In this document: positions 1 through 5,885 of the stretch, in pieces | Numbering within the stretch: the stretch's first letter is position 1 | Layout of the letters: every line of letters begins with the position of its first letter | Origin: an uncultured Prevotellaceae bacterium | GTDB taxonomy: Bacteria; Bacteroidota; Bacteroidia; Bacteroidales; Bacteroidaceae | Reading direction: 5' to 3' | Length of the DNA stretch: 64,000 bases | Assembly (NCBI GenBank): GCA_902774795.1 | Contig: CACYKA010000001.1 | Span: 1-64,000 of the forward strand | Notes under the pieces: model-generated | Database searches by the model: none | Seen by the model: only the letters and a program-made list of their open reading frames with translations | What the model was told of the DNA's origin: nothing | Program-made: the position numbers and the translations under genes

Positions 1-27
1 CTATCGCCGCGATAAGATGTTCTTGTG

Positions 28-69
28 CGTTTGTGCTTGCACACATATATATAAGTGCAAGCACGAACG
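28..69. repeat. Long hairpin near the window edge
   Basis: Bases 28-42 and 55-69 form a 15-bp stem with one G-T wobble and a 12-base AT-rich loop. No T-tract follows on either strand, so it is not a standard terminator. It may be the end of a repeat element or an mRNA 3' structure for a gene outside the window. Confidence 0.6.
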
Positions 70-100
70 AACAAAATCTGCTAGAACAGCGTCTCTAAAC

Positions 101-184
101 ACATCGCCTTGTAAAATTTGCTGCAAAGCCTTCCAGCACTTTTTGGATAGCCATGTAAAAAGTGTTAGAAGGCTTCGTAAAAAA
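101..184 (+). repeat. Interspersed repeat family A, copy 1
   Basis: This stretch of about 84 nt recurs in inverted orientation at 50531-50612. The first 26 bases are identical and only about eight differences are scattered through the rest. The second half folds into a hairpin: GCCTTCCAGCACTTTTT against its near-complement ending GAAGGC, with a loop of about 12 bases. It contains no convincing ORF, so it behaves like a non-coding mobile or REP-like element. Its function is unknown. Confidence 0.8.
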
Positions 185-196
185 GGGGGGTGACTT

Positions 197-346
197 TTAC
201 GTTTTTATTTCACTTCGTATTCGATACAACTCCAGAAGCTTTTGTTCTCCGGCGTCTGTACATTCAACAGCAGCGTACCGCTTATCTGCATTCGCAGCAA
301 TACAACCCGCCAAAGCCAGCAATATCAGCCATTTACCATTGAACAT
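197..346 (-). CDS. Very small putative lipoprotein (49 aa)
   Basis: This short frame starts with ATG at 346, three bases downstream of the stop of the nitrilase-family gene, so the two are probably cotranscribed. The product starts MFNGKWLILLALAGC. That is a hydrophobic segment followed by a lipobox-like LAGC, with Cys15 as the putative lipidated residue. The rest is a short hydrophilic tail of about 34 residues ending EIKT. An alternative cleavage after ANA, by signal peptidase I, cannot be excluded. No family is recognised. The neat lipobox and the tight operon spacing support a real gene, but at this length chance is possible. Confidence 0.5.
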   Translation of the reverse strand: MFNGKWLILLALAGCIAANADKRYAAVECTDAGEQKLLELYRIRSEIKT

Positions 347-349
347 CTG

Positions 350-1228
350 CTAATTACTTATTACATCAGCATCCCGGAGGACGGGGAATTTTTCGCGGAA
401 GGTTTGCAGGGATTGCATATCGAGTTCTGCTGTGGCGATGCCTACCGTATCGTCTGCGACTGAAGCGAGAGTCTTGCCCTTGGCATCTATAATAACAGAG
501 CCTCCGTTATAATGACAGTTAGGGTCGTCCCCTACCCTGTTGACGCCTATCACAAAACATTGATTCTCCAGAGCCCGCGCCTGCAGGAGAATGTCCCATA
601 CACGACGACGGCTCTCAGGCCAGTTGGCGACGTATATCACAGCATCGTATAGGTACGATGGCTGAAGGCTGAGGTCTGAGGGCTGAAGGAGTTTGTTGCG
701 AGAGAAGCAGGGGAAACGAAGGTCGTAGCATACCTGCAACAGAAACTTTACTCCTCGCCACTCGACTACGATGGACTGCTCGCCTGCCGTAAAGGTCTTG
801 TCTTCGCCCGCATAGGAGAAAAGGTGGCGCTTATCGTAGAAGAATGTCTCTTCGGGCGTCACGAAGAAGAGGCGATTATAATAAAGGGGAGTGAGAGGGG
901 AGTGAGAAGGGAGTGAATGGGGAGTGAGAGGGGAGTCTGAGGACTGAGGGCTGAGGGCTGAAGGCTGAGAGAATGCTATTGAGCCGGCGATGGCGGCGTT
1001 GAGACGCTGAGCTAACTTCTGCATGAAGTTAAGTCTAAGGTCTGAGGTCTGAGGTCTAAGGTCTGAGGGGCTTGCCATGAAGCCGGTGTCCCACATTTCG
1101 GGGAGGACATAGAGGTCTGCAGGGGCAGAGGCAAGGAGGGCTGACTCCACTGCCTGCTGATTGGCAATTGGGTCAGCCCACTTGATATCTGTCTGCAATG
1201 TAGAAACTTTAATTAATGCATAATTCAT
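350..1228 (-). CDS. Nitrilase-family amidohydrolase (omega-amidase-like)
   Basis: This is a carbon-nitrogen hydrolase of 292 aa. The catalytic triad is visible as Glu44 (LPEMWDTGF), Lys133 (YDKRHLF) and Cys167 (LLQVCYDLRFP). The family hydrolyses amides, and the GF..P and YDLRFP context is that of omega-amidases such as YafV/Nit2, which act on 2-oxoglutaramate-type substrates. The exact substrate is not shown by the sequence. Three low-complexity stretches (about residues 54-65, 88-114 and 180-191), rich in Ser, Pro and Leu, interrupt the normal fold. They are encoded by short DNA word repeats. The start codon lies inside an AATTATGAATTATGCAT spacer word. The gene sits 18 bases downstream of an FKBP gene and is probably in its operon. 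Confidence 0.85.
   Translation of the reverse strand: MNYALIKVSTLQTDIKWADPIANQQAVESALLASAPADLYVLPEMWDTGFMASPSDLRPQTSDLRLNFMQKLAQRLNAAIAGSIAFSQPSALSPQSSDSPLTPHSLPSHSPLTPLYYNRLFFVTPEETFFYDKRHLFSYAGEDKTFTAGEQSIVVEWRGVKFLLQVCYDLRFPCFSRNKLLQPSDLSLQPSYLYDAVIYVANWPESRRRVWDILLQARALENQCFVIGVNRVGDDPNCHYNGGSVIIDAKGKTLASVADDTVGIATAELDMQSLQTFREKFPVLRDADVISN
656..1069 (-). repeat. Three word-repeat blocks inside the nitrilase gene
   Basis: Blocks at about 656-691, 887-967 and 1034-1069 are built of short words such as GGCTGAGG, GGTCTGA and GGGGAGTGA repeated with small variations. All keep the reading frame and encode Ser/Pro/Leu-rich inserts between conserved parts of the enzyme. Confidence 0.8.
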
Positions 1229-1246
1229 AATGCATAATTCATAATT
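1206..1246. repeat. Spacer word repeat (AATTATGCAT type)
   Basis: Alternating AATTATGAATTATGCATT words fill the gap between the FKBP stop codon (1247-1249) and the nitrilase start (1226-1228). The start codon itself lies inside the word. Confidence 0.7.
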
Positions 1247-2239
1247 TTATTTCTTTGCAGGTGCTTTCTTAGCTGCGGCTTTTTTTGCTGCGGCTGATGT
1301 AGCTGCTGGCTTTGGTGTTTCAACCGGCTTGGTTGCTGCTGGCTTAGAACCAGTGATATCAACAAGCTCGACTGTGAATATCAGGGCAGAATATGGAGGT
1401 ATCTTACCTGACTGTCTGTCACCGTATGCCAAATCATAAGGGATATAGAGTTCCCACTTTGAGCCTACAGGCATCAGAAGGAGAGCTTCTGTCCAACCCT
1501 TGATAACCTGGTTGGCACGGAACTTTGATGTCTGGTCCTTACGGCTGTAGCTGCTGTCGAAGACGGTGCCGTCAACGAGGCGACCCTCATACTTCACAGT
1601 AACCTCCTGAGAAGCTCTTGGTCTCTCGCCTGTACCCATTGTAAGAACCTTATACTGCAGACCAGAAGGAAGGGTTACGACGCTGTCCTTGGTGCTGTTT
1701 TCAATCAGGAACTGCTCACCCTTACGACGGTTCTCGCCATAGAGCTTTTCTTTCTTTGCCTCGTCGTTGTACTTCATCTTGTTCTCAAAGAAGGTTGTTG
1801 CATCCTCCTGCTTGAAGAGGGTGGAATCCTTTGAAAGTGAAGCGAAGAAACCTGCATAGAAGAGGTCGAGATTGAGAGAGTCCGGAGCATCGTCCAGGGC
1901 AGTCTTCATACCAGAGATCATACGCTGCTCGAGCATCTGCTGTATCTGTGCACCAGCGCTGTATGCCACGAAACGTGGGTCATTACCCTTCTGCTTGGCA
2001 TCCTTAAGACCCTGAATGAAATCAGCCATATAGGCTGTATCGACCTTGAGCTGCTGCTGCAGGTAAGGAATGAGACCGTTGGTATTGGCATATCCGGCAG
2101 CATAGCTGAGAGAGTCGCTTGATGACTTCAGCTCAACAGGAGCTGCTGCCTGTTCCTTGTCTTTCTTGTCCTTCTTCTTGGCATCAACGGCTGTTACGCA
2201 CATTGTAGCTGCCAGAAGTACGAAAAGTATCTTTTTCAT
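1247..2239 (-). CDS. Secreted FKBP-type peptidyl-prolyl isomerase with Lys/Ala/Pro tail
   Basis: The 330-aa protein has a signal peptide (MKKILFVLLAATMCVTAVDA), a Mip/FkpA-like helical dimerisation region (about residues 40-185) and an FKBP domain (about 190-295). Family residues are visible in VKYEGRLVDGTVFDSSY, VIKGWTEALLLMPVGSKWE and IPYDLAYG. It should catalyse prolyl cis-trans isomerisation and chaperone envelope proteins. The last 35 residues are an unusual Lys/Ala/Pro/Thr-rich tail of the PAATSAAAKKAAAKK type. It is one of three consecutive FKBP paralogues on this strand. A 96-bp gap with an interspersed 58-nt repeat separates it from the next one upstream. Confidence 0.92.
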   Translation of the reverse strand: MKKILFVLLAATMCVTAVDAKKKDKKDKEQAAAPVELKSSSDSLSYAAGYANTNGLIPYLQQQLKVDTAYMADFIQGLKDAKQKGNDPRFVAYSAGAQIQQMLEQRMISGMKTALDDAPDSLNLDLFYAGFFASLSKDSTLFKQEDATTFFENKMKYNDEAKKEKLYGENRRKGEQFLIENSTKDSVVTLPSGLQYKVLTMGTGERPRASQEVTVKYEGRLVDGTVFDSSYSRKDQTSKFRANQVIKGWTEALLLMPVGSKWELYIPYDLAYGDRQSGKIPPYSALIFTVELVDITGSKPAATKPVETPKPAATSAAAKKAAAKKAPAKK

Positions 2240-2263
2240 GATGTTTTAATGTTTACTGTTTAC

Positions 2264-2321
2264 AGTTTCTTGCGCTCCGTAGGTGCTCAGGCGAGCAAGC
2301 TCGGAGTCCAGTTTACAGTTT
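2264..2321 (+). repeat. Interspersed repeat family B, copy 1 (58 nt)
   Basis: These 58 bases match 45836-45893 in inverted orientation with a single mismatch. The element contains the small palindrome CGAGCAAGCTCG and ends in GTTTACAG-type words. Part of it (the AGTTTCTTGCGCTC unit) is repeated directly afterwards, up to about 2330. It lies in the gap between two FKBP genes. Confidence 0.85.
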
Positions 2322-2335
2322 CTTGCGCTCAGACT

Positions 2336-3208
2336 TTACTTCACCTCAAGGAGTTCGATAGTGAATACGAGAGTTGAGAAAGGCTTGATAGCCTGACCCT
2401 GTGCACGCTCTCCATAAGCCAGAGCCTGTGGGATATACACCTCATACTTTGAACCGGCCTTCATGTGAGTGAGAGCCTCTGTCCAACCCTTGATAACCTG
2501 ATTAGCACGCATCTCGACAGCATCGCCGCGCTTGTAGCTTGAGTCGAATACCTGACCGTCGATGGTCTTGCCTTCATAGTGTACCTTTACAACTGATGTG
2601 TCAGCAGGAGTAGCACCCTTACCCTCGGTGATGACCTTATACTGAACGCCTGAAGGAAGTGTTACGACACCTGGCTTCTTGGCATTGTCAGCAAGGAACT
2701 TCTCGTTCTGCTTCTTATAGTCGCCATACTGCTTCTCCATAGCGGCAGACTTAACGCTGTGCATCTTCTCCTCAGCCAGCACACGAGCCTGCATGAGGGT
2801 CATGAGCTGCTTCTTGCCTGTTACACCAGCGACGAAACCTGCGATGAGGTTCTTAGCAGAAATCTGCTGAGTAGAGTCGTTGCCGAATACTTCGTAGTTA
2901 AGGCCCTTAACCATCTGCTCACCTACCTGCTGACCTATCTGCACACCAGCCATATAAGCTGCCTTTGCCTTATCGTCGCCGATAGTAGCGCCTTCGTTGA
3001 GACCCTTGATAAACTGATCCATGTAGGCTGTGTCAACACCAAGACGCTGAACGAGATATTCCTTCAGACCGTCTGACTGTGCCATACCTACAGCATAGCT
3101 GAGGGTATCGACATCATCCTTAAGACTTGCACTTGGAGTGCCATTGCCGCATGAAGTGAAAGTAGCGGCAACAATAGCAGTAGCTACTGCAAAAAAGATT
3201 TTTTTCAT
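2336..3208 (-). CDS. FKBP-type peptidyl-prolyl isomerase lipoprotein
   Basis: The 290-aa product has a lipoprotein signal (MKKIFFAVATAIVAATFTSC, with lipid on Cys20). A Mip-like helical N-domain follows (about 35-180), then an FKBP domain (about 185-290) with VHYEGKTIDGQVFDSSY and VIKGWTEALTHMKAGSKYE. It is expected to be a membrane-anchored envelope foldase. It ends in the typical FKBP strand LVFTIELLEVK and lacks the charged tail of its neighbour. It follows the cytoplasmic-type FKBP gene after 15 bp, so both probably share the promoter at 3865-3897. Confidence 0.93.
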   Translation of the reverse strand: MKKIFFAVATAIVAATFTSCGNGTPSASLKDDVDTLSYAVGMAQSDGLKEYLVQRLGVDTAYMDQFIKGLNEGATIGDDKAKAAYMAGVQIGQQVGEQMVKGLNYEVFGNDSTQQISAKNLIAGFVAGVTGKKQLMTLMQARVLAEEKMHSVKSAAMEKQYGDYKKQNEKFLADNAKKPGVVTLPSGVQYKVITEGKGATPADTSVVKVHYEGKTIDGQVFDSSYKRGDAVEMRANQVIKGWTEALTHMKAGSKYEVYIPQALAYGERAQGQAIKPFSTLVFTIELLEVK

Positions 3209-3223
3209 TGCTTTAAATAATTA

Positions 3224-3826
3224 TTATTTTACTTCTATCAATTCTACATCGAAAATAAGTGCTGCATAGGGAGGAATAGAGCCTGCTGCTCCTGACTCGC
3301 CGTATGCGAGGTTGTAAGGAATGAAGAAACGTGTCTTACCGCCTTCCTTCATCAGCTGAAGGCCTTCTGTCCATCCTGCTATCACACCTCCGAGAGGGAA
3401 TGTAGCGGGCTCACCGCGCTGTATGCTGCTGTCGAACACCGTACCGTCGATGAGGAAGCCCTCATAGTGACACTTCACGCTGTCGGTAGCCTTCGGAGAC
3501 TTACCTGTGCCTTCCTGTAATACCATATACTGCAGACCGCTCTTGGTAGTGATGACACCATCCTTCTTGGCATTATCAGCGAGATATTTCTCACCCTCAG
3601 CCTTTGCTGCCTTGCCCATCTCAGCTGCCTTTGCACGCTGCTTGGCCTCAGCCTCCTGGAAGAATTGATTTACTACCTTCTGGCTCTCAGCCACTGTCAT
3701 CTGCTCATTGCCAGCCAGAACGTCCTTGATAGCCTGTGCGAAATCGTCGATATTCAGACCCTCCGCACCCATCTGTGCTAATTGCTTGCCTATATTCAAA
3801 CCTAAGGCGTAACTTACTTTATCCAT
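3224..3826 (-). CDS. FKBP-type peptidyl-prolyl isomerase without signal peptide
   Basis: This 200-aa protein begins directly with the Mip-type helical region (MDKVSYALGLNIGKQLAQMG) and ends with a full FKBP domain (about 95-200: KCHYEGFLIDGTVFDSS, IPYNLAYGESGAAGSIPPYA). No signal peptide or lipobox precedes it, so a cytoplasmic location is predicted. It is the first gene of the FKBP run, with its own promoter upstream. The three neighbours share domain order and motifs and look like tandem duplicates sent to the cytoplasm, a membrane anchor and the periplasm. Confidence 0.92.
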   Translation of the reverse strand: MDKVSYALGLNIGKQLAQMGAEGLNIDDFAQAIKDVLAGNEQMTVAESQKVVNQFFQEAEAKQRAKAAEMGKAAKAEGEKYLADNAKKDGVITTKSGLQYMVLQEGTGKSPKATDSVKCHYEGFLIDGTVFDSSIQRGEPATFPLGGVIAGWTEGLQLMKEGGKTRFFIPYNLAYGESGAAGSIPPYAALIFDVELIEVK

Positions 3827-3864
3827 AATTGTTATTATTTGTCCTTATATAAAAAAATCGCGTG

Positions 3865-3897
3865 CAAAATTACAAAAAAGAAAAAAGAATAAGCAAT
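3865..3897 (-). promoter_or_regulatory. Promoter of the FKBP genes
   Basis: On the minus strand, TAATTTTG (3865-3872) fits the Bacteroidetes -7 box TAnnTTTG. An ATTG at 3894-3897 sits 21 bases further upstream, a weak match to the -33 TTTG. The start codon is 39 bases downstream of the -7 box. Confidence 0.6.
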
Positions 3898-3913
3898 AAA
3901 GAATGAAGTTTTT

Positions 3914-3943
3914 TTTGTATTTTATATTTTTTTTGTACTTTTG
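3914..3943 (+). promoter_or_regulatory. Promoter of the sirtuin gene
   Basis: TTTG at 3914-3917 and TACTTTTG at 3936-3943 are 18 bases apart and match the Bacteroidetes -33/-7 pattern. The ATG lies 24 bases after the -7 box. Confidence 0.7.
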
Positions 3944-3966
3944 CTCCCAGATACTTATTTTGCGTT

Positions 3967-4674
3967 ATGAAAAAGATTGTCGTTTTAACTGGTGCGGGTA
4001 TGTCAGTCGAGAGTGGTCTGACTACTTTCCGCGATGCCGGTGGCCTATGGGACAACTATCCCGTAGAGCGTGTTGCCACCCATGAGGGTTGGGAGGCTAA
4101 TCCTAACTATGTGAATGACTTCTATAACATGCTGCGTACGAAATACAAAGACGTGCAGCCATGTGAGGGACACAAGCTGCTGGCGGAACTGGAGAAGGAC
4201 TATGATGTCACCATCGTCACCCAGAATGTGGATGCCTTGCACGAGGCTGCCGGTTCAAGCAAGATAATCCACCTGCACGGGGAGTTGATGAAGATGTGTT
4301 CATCGAAGGATGTTGACAATCCACGCTATCACGTCACCCTACCCCATGAGGGTTTTGGAGAGACCGGTCTGGAGGTTCCACACGGCGAGAAGGCCGGAGA
4401 CGGTTCGCTGCTAAGACCTTACATCGTATTCTTCGGTGAGGGAGTACCAAATATGTACGACGCCATAACAGAGGCGCAGAAGGCTGACATCTTCATCATC
4501 ATCGGCACATCGCTGAACGTTTATCCGGCTGCAGGCCTGGTGCAATACGTAAGGCCTGGCACACCGATATACCTCATCGACCCTAAGCCGGTTGCAGCAA
4601 AGACGGACATGACACACCTGATGTGCGGTGCCAGCGAAGGAATGAGGAAAGTGAAGGAAATATTAATGGGTTAG
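3967..4674 (+). CDS. SIR2-family NAD-dependent protein deacylase
   Basis: The 235-aa sirtuin removes acyl groups from lysines using NAD+. The NAD-binding motifs GAGMS (9-13), FRD (21-23), TQNVD (85-89) and the catalytic His104 in HLHGE are all present. Tyr53 lies where long-acyl deacylases have theirs, but Leu56 (then Arg57) stands at the usual partner Arg position. Only three cysteines occur (66, 111 and one near the C-terminus) and there is no CxxC pair, so the structural zinc site of ordinary sirtuins is absent. The stop codon (TAG) is the first TAG of the following GGTTAGCGG word repeat. The gene faces away from the FKBP genes. Confidence 0.9.
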   Translation: MKKIVVLTGAGMSVESGLTTFRDAGGLWDNYPVERVATHEGWEANPNYVNDFYNMLRTKYKDVQPCEGHKLLAELEKDYDVTIVTQNVDALHEAAGSSKIIHLHGELMKMCSSKDVDNPRYHVTLPHEGFGETGLEVPHGEKAGDGSLLRPYIVFFGEGVPNMYDAITEAQKADIFIIIGTSLNVYPAAGLVQYVRPGTPIYLIDPKPVAAKTDMTHLMCGASEGMRKVKEILMG

Positions 4675-4755
4675 CGGTTAGCGGTTAGCGGTTAACGGTT
4701 AGCGGTTAGCGATTATAGACGAAAACGAAAACTTTCAATTGTCAATTTTCAATTT
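4673..4755. repeat. GGTTAGCGG and TTTTCAATT word repeats
   Basis: Six variants of GGTTAGCGGTTA are followed by GAAAACGAAAACT and then TCAATTTTCAATT words. They fill the whole space between the sirtuin and aroQ. The inverse words recur at 41771-41845. Confidence 0.85.
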
Positions 4756-4761
4756 TCAATT

Positions 4762-5181
4762 ATGAAAATACTTATTATGAATGGGCCTAACTTGAATTTG
4801 TTGGGCGTGCGAGAACCGGGGATATATGGCGACAGCTCGTTCGAGAGCTATCTGCCGATGTTGAGGGAATGCTATCCAGAGGTTGAACTGGAATACTACC
4901 AGAGCAACATCGAGGGCGAGATGATAAACAAGCTTCAGGAAGTAGGCTTCTCCTACGACGGCATAGTGCTCAATGCGGGAGCTTATACCCACACCAGCGT
5001 TGCTTTGGCTGACTGCATCAAGTCAATAAAGACTCCTGTCATCGAGGTACACATCAGCAACGTACACCAGCGTGAGGAATTCAGGCATCACTCTTTCCTC
5101 TCACCCGTCTGCAAGGGCATAATCTGCGGTTTCGGTCTCGACAGCTACAGGCTGGGCGTTGATGCGTTGGTGAATTTGTAA
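4762..5181 (+). CDS. aroQ: 3-dehydroquinate dehydratase, type II
   Basis: This 139-aa protein has the normal length for type II dehydroquinase, the third step of the shikimate pathway (3-dehydroquinate to 3-dehydroshikimate, cytoplasm). Visible family motifs are MNGPNLNLLGVREPGIYG, with the catalytic Tyr22, then NAGAYTHTS and EVHISNVHQREEFRHHS with the catalytic His. The start ATG follows directly on a TTTTCAATTATG word. aroB, the preceding step in the same pathway, is 30 kb away in this window and not linked to it. Confidence 0.96.
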   Translation: MKILIMNGPNLNLLGVREPGIYGDSSFESYLPMLRECYPEVELEYYQSNIEGEMINKLQEVGFSYDGIVLNAGAYTHTSVALADCIKSIKTPVIEVHISNVHQREEFRHHSFLSPVCKGIICGFGLDSYRLGVDALVNL

Positions 5182-5214
5182 AGGGTTTACCGTTTACAGT
5201 TTACGGTTTACAGT
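5182..5214. repeat. GTTTACAG word repeat at a convergent junction
   Basis: Words of the form GTTTACCGTTTACAGTTTACGG lie between the 3' ends of aroQ and the O-methyltransferase gene. The stop codon of the latter (5208-5210) is inside the repeat. Confidence 0.7.
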
Positions 5215-5882
5215 ATTCTTATGATTGTGAGGCCGTCGCGGAGGGGAAGGATGACTTTCTCTACGCGGTTGTCGGAGGTAATATAGTCATTGAAACGCCG
5301 TATGCCAACGGTCTGACGGTCGTTGTCGTACTCAGCCTCAGTAACATGTCCGTCCCAAAGGGTGTTGTCGGCAAGAATGAAGCCCCCTTTGTTCATCAAT
5401 GGCAGGAGTGCCTCATAAGTCTCAACATAGGTGCGTTTGTCACCGTCAAGAAAGGCAAGATCAAAGCGCTTGCCTATTTTTTTTGCCTCGCTGGCAGCAT
5501 CGCCGATGATAAACGTGATGCGGTCAGCCCAAGGAGACTCTTCTATCCATTTGCGGGTAAAAGGTTCCTGTTCATCGTTAATCTCGAAAGTATATAGATG
5601 TCCATCTCCGCTCAGGCCTTCTGCCATACACAGGGCAGAATAGCCGGAGAAAGTACCCACCTCGATAATATTCTGGGGATTGACCATCTTCACGAACATC
5701 TTGAGCAAGCGTCCCTGAAGGTGGCCTGAAGCCATTCTGCCATGCAGCATGTGAACATTAGTGGCACGCCAGAGACGATGCAGATATTCAGGTTCTGCAT
5801 CGATATGGCTGAGCACATATTCGTCAAGGATGCTCACGCCATCGAGAGTGGTATGATTGGGATTCTGTGTCTTGCTCTTCAT
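5208..5882 (-). CDS. Class I SAM-dependent O-methyltransferase (caffeoyl-CoA OMT-like)
   Basis: The 224-aa protein matches the methyltransferase_3 / COG4122 O-methyltransferase type. It has motif I IIEVGTFSGYSALCMAEGL (about 72-90), an acidic FEIND (98-102), and the metal-binding-type aspartates in LAFLDGDKRTYVETYE (about 142-157) and LADNTLWDG. It should transfer methyl from SAM to a small substrate, which is not identified. It begins three bases after the stop of mrdA and is therefore the last gene of the cell-shape operon, in the place where rodA stands in many Bacteroidales. Confidence 0.88.
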   Translation of the reverse strand: MKSKTQNPNHTTLDGVSILDEYVLSHIDAEPEYLHRLWRATNVHMLHGRMASGHLQGRLLKMFVKMVNPQNIIEVGTFSGYSALCMAEGLSGDGHLYTFEINDEQEPFTRKWIEESPWADRITFIIGDAASEAKKIGKRFDLAFLDGDKRTYVETYEALLPLMNKGGFILADNTLWDGHVTEAEYDNDRQTVGIRRFNDYITSDNRVEKVILPLRDGLTIIRIL

Positions 5883-5885
5883 TGA

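Noticed and set aside
4673-4755. Tandem words considered as a CRISPR array
   Set aside because: The units are 7-15 bases, directly adjacent and degenerate, without unique spacers. No cas genes are present.
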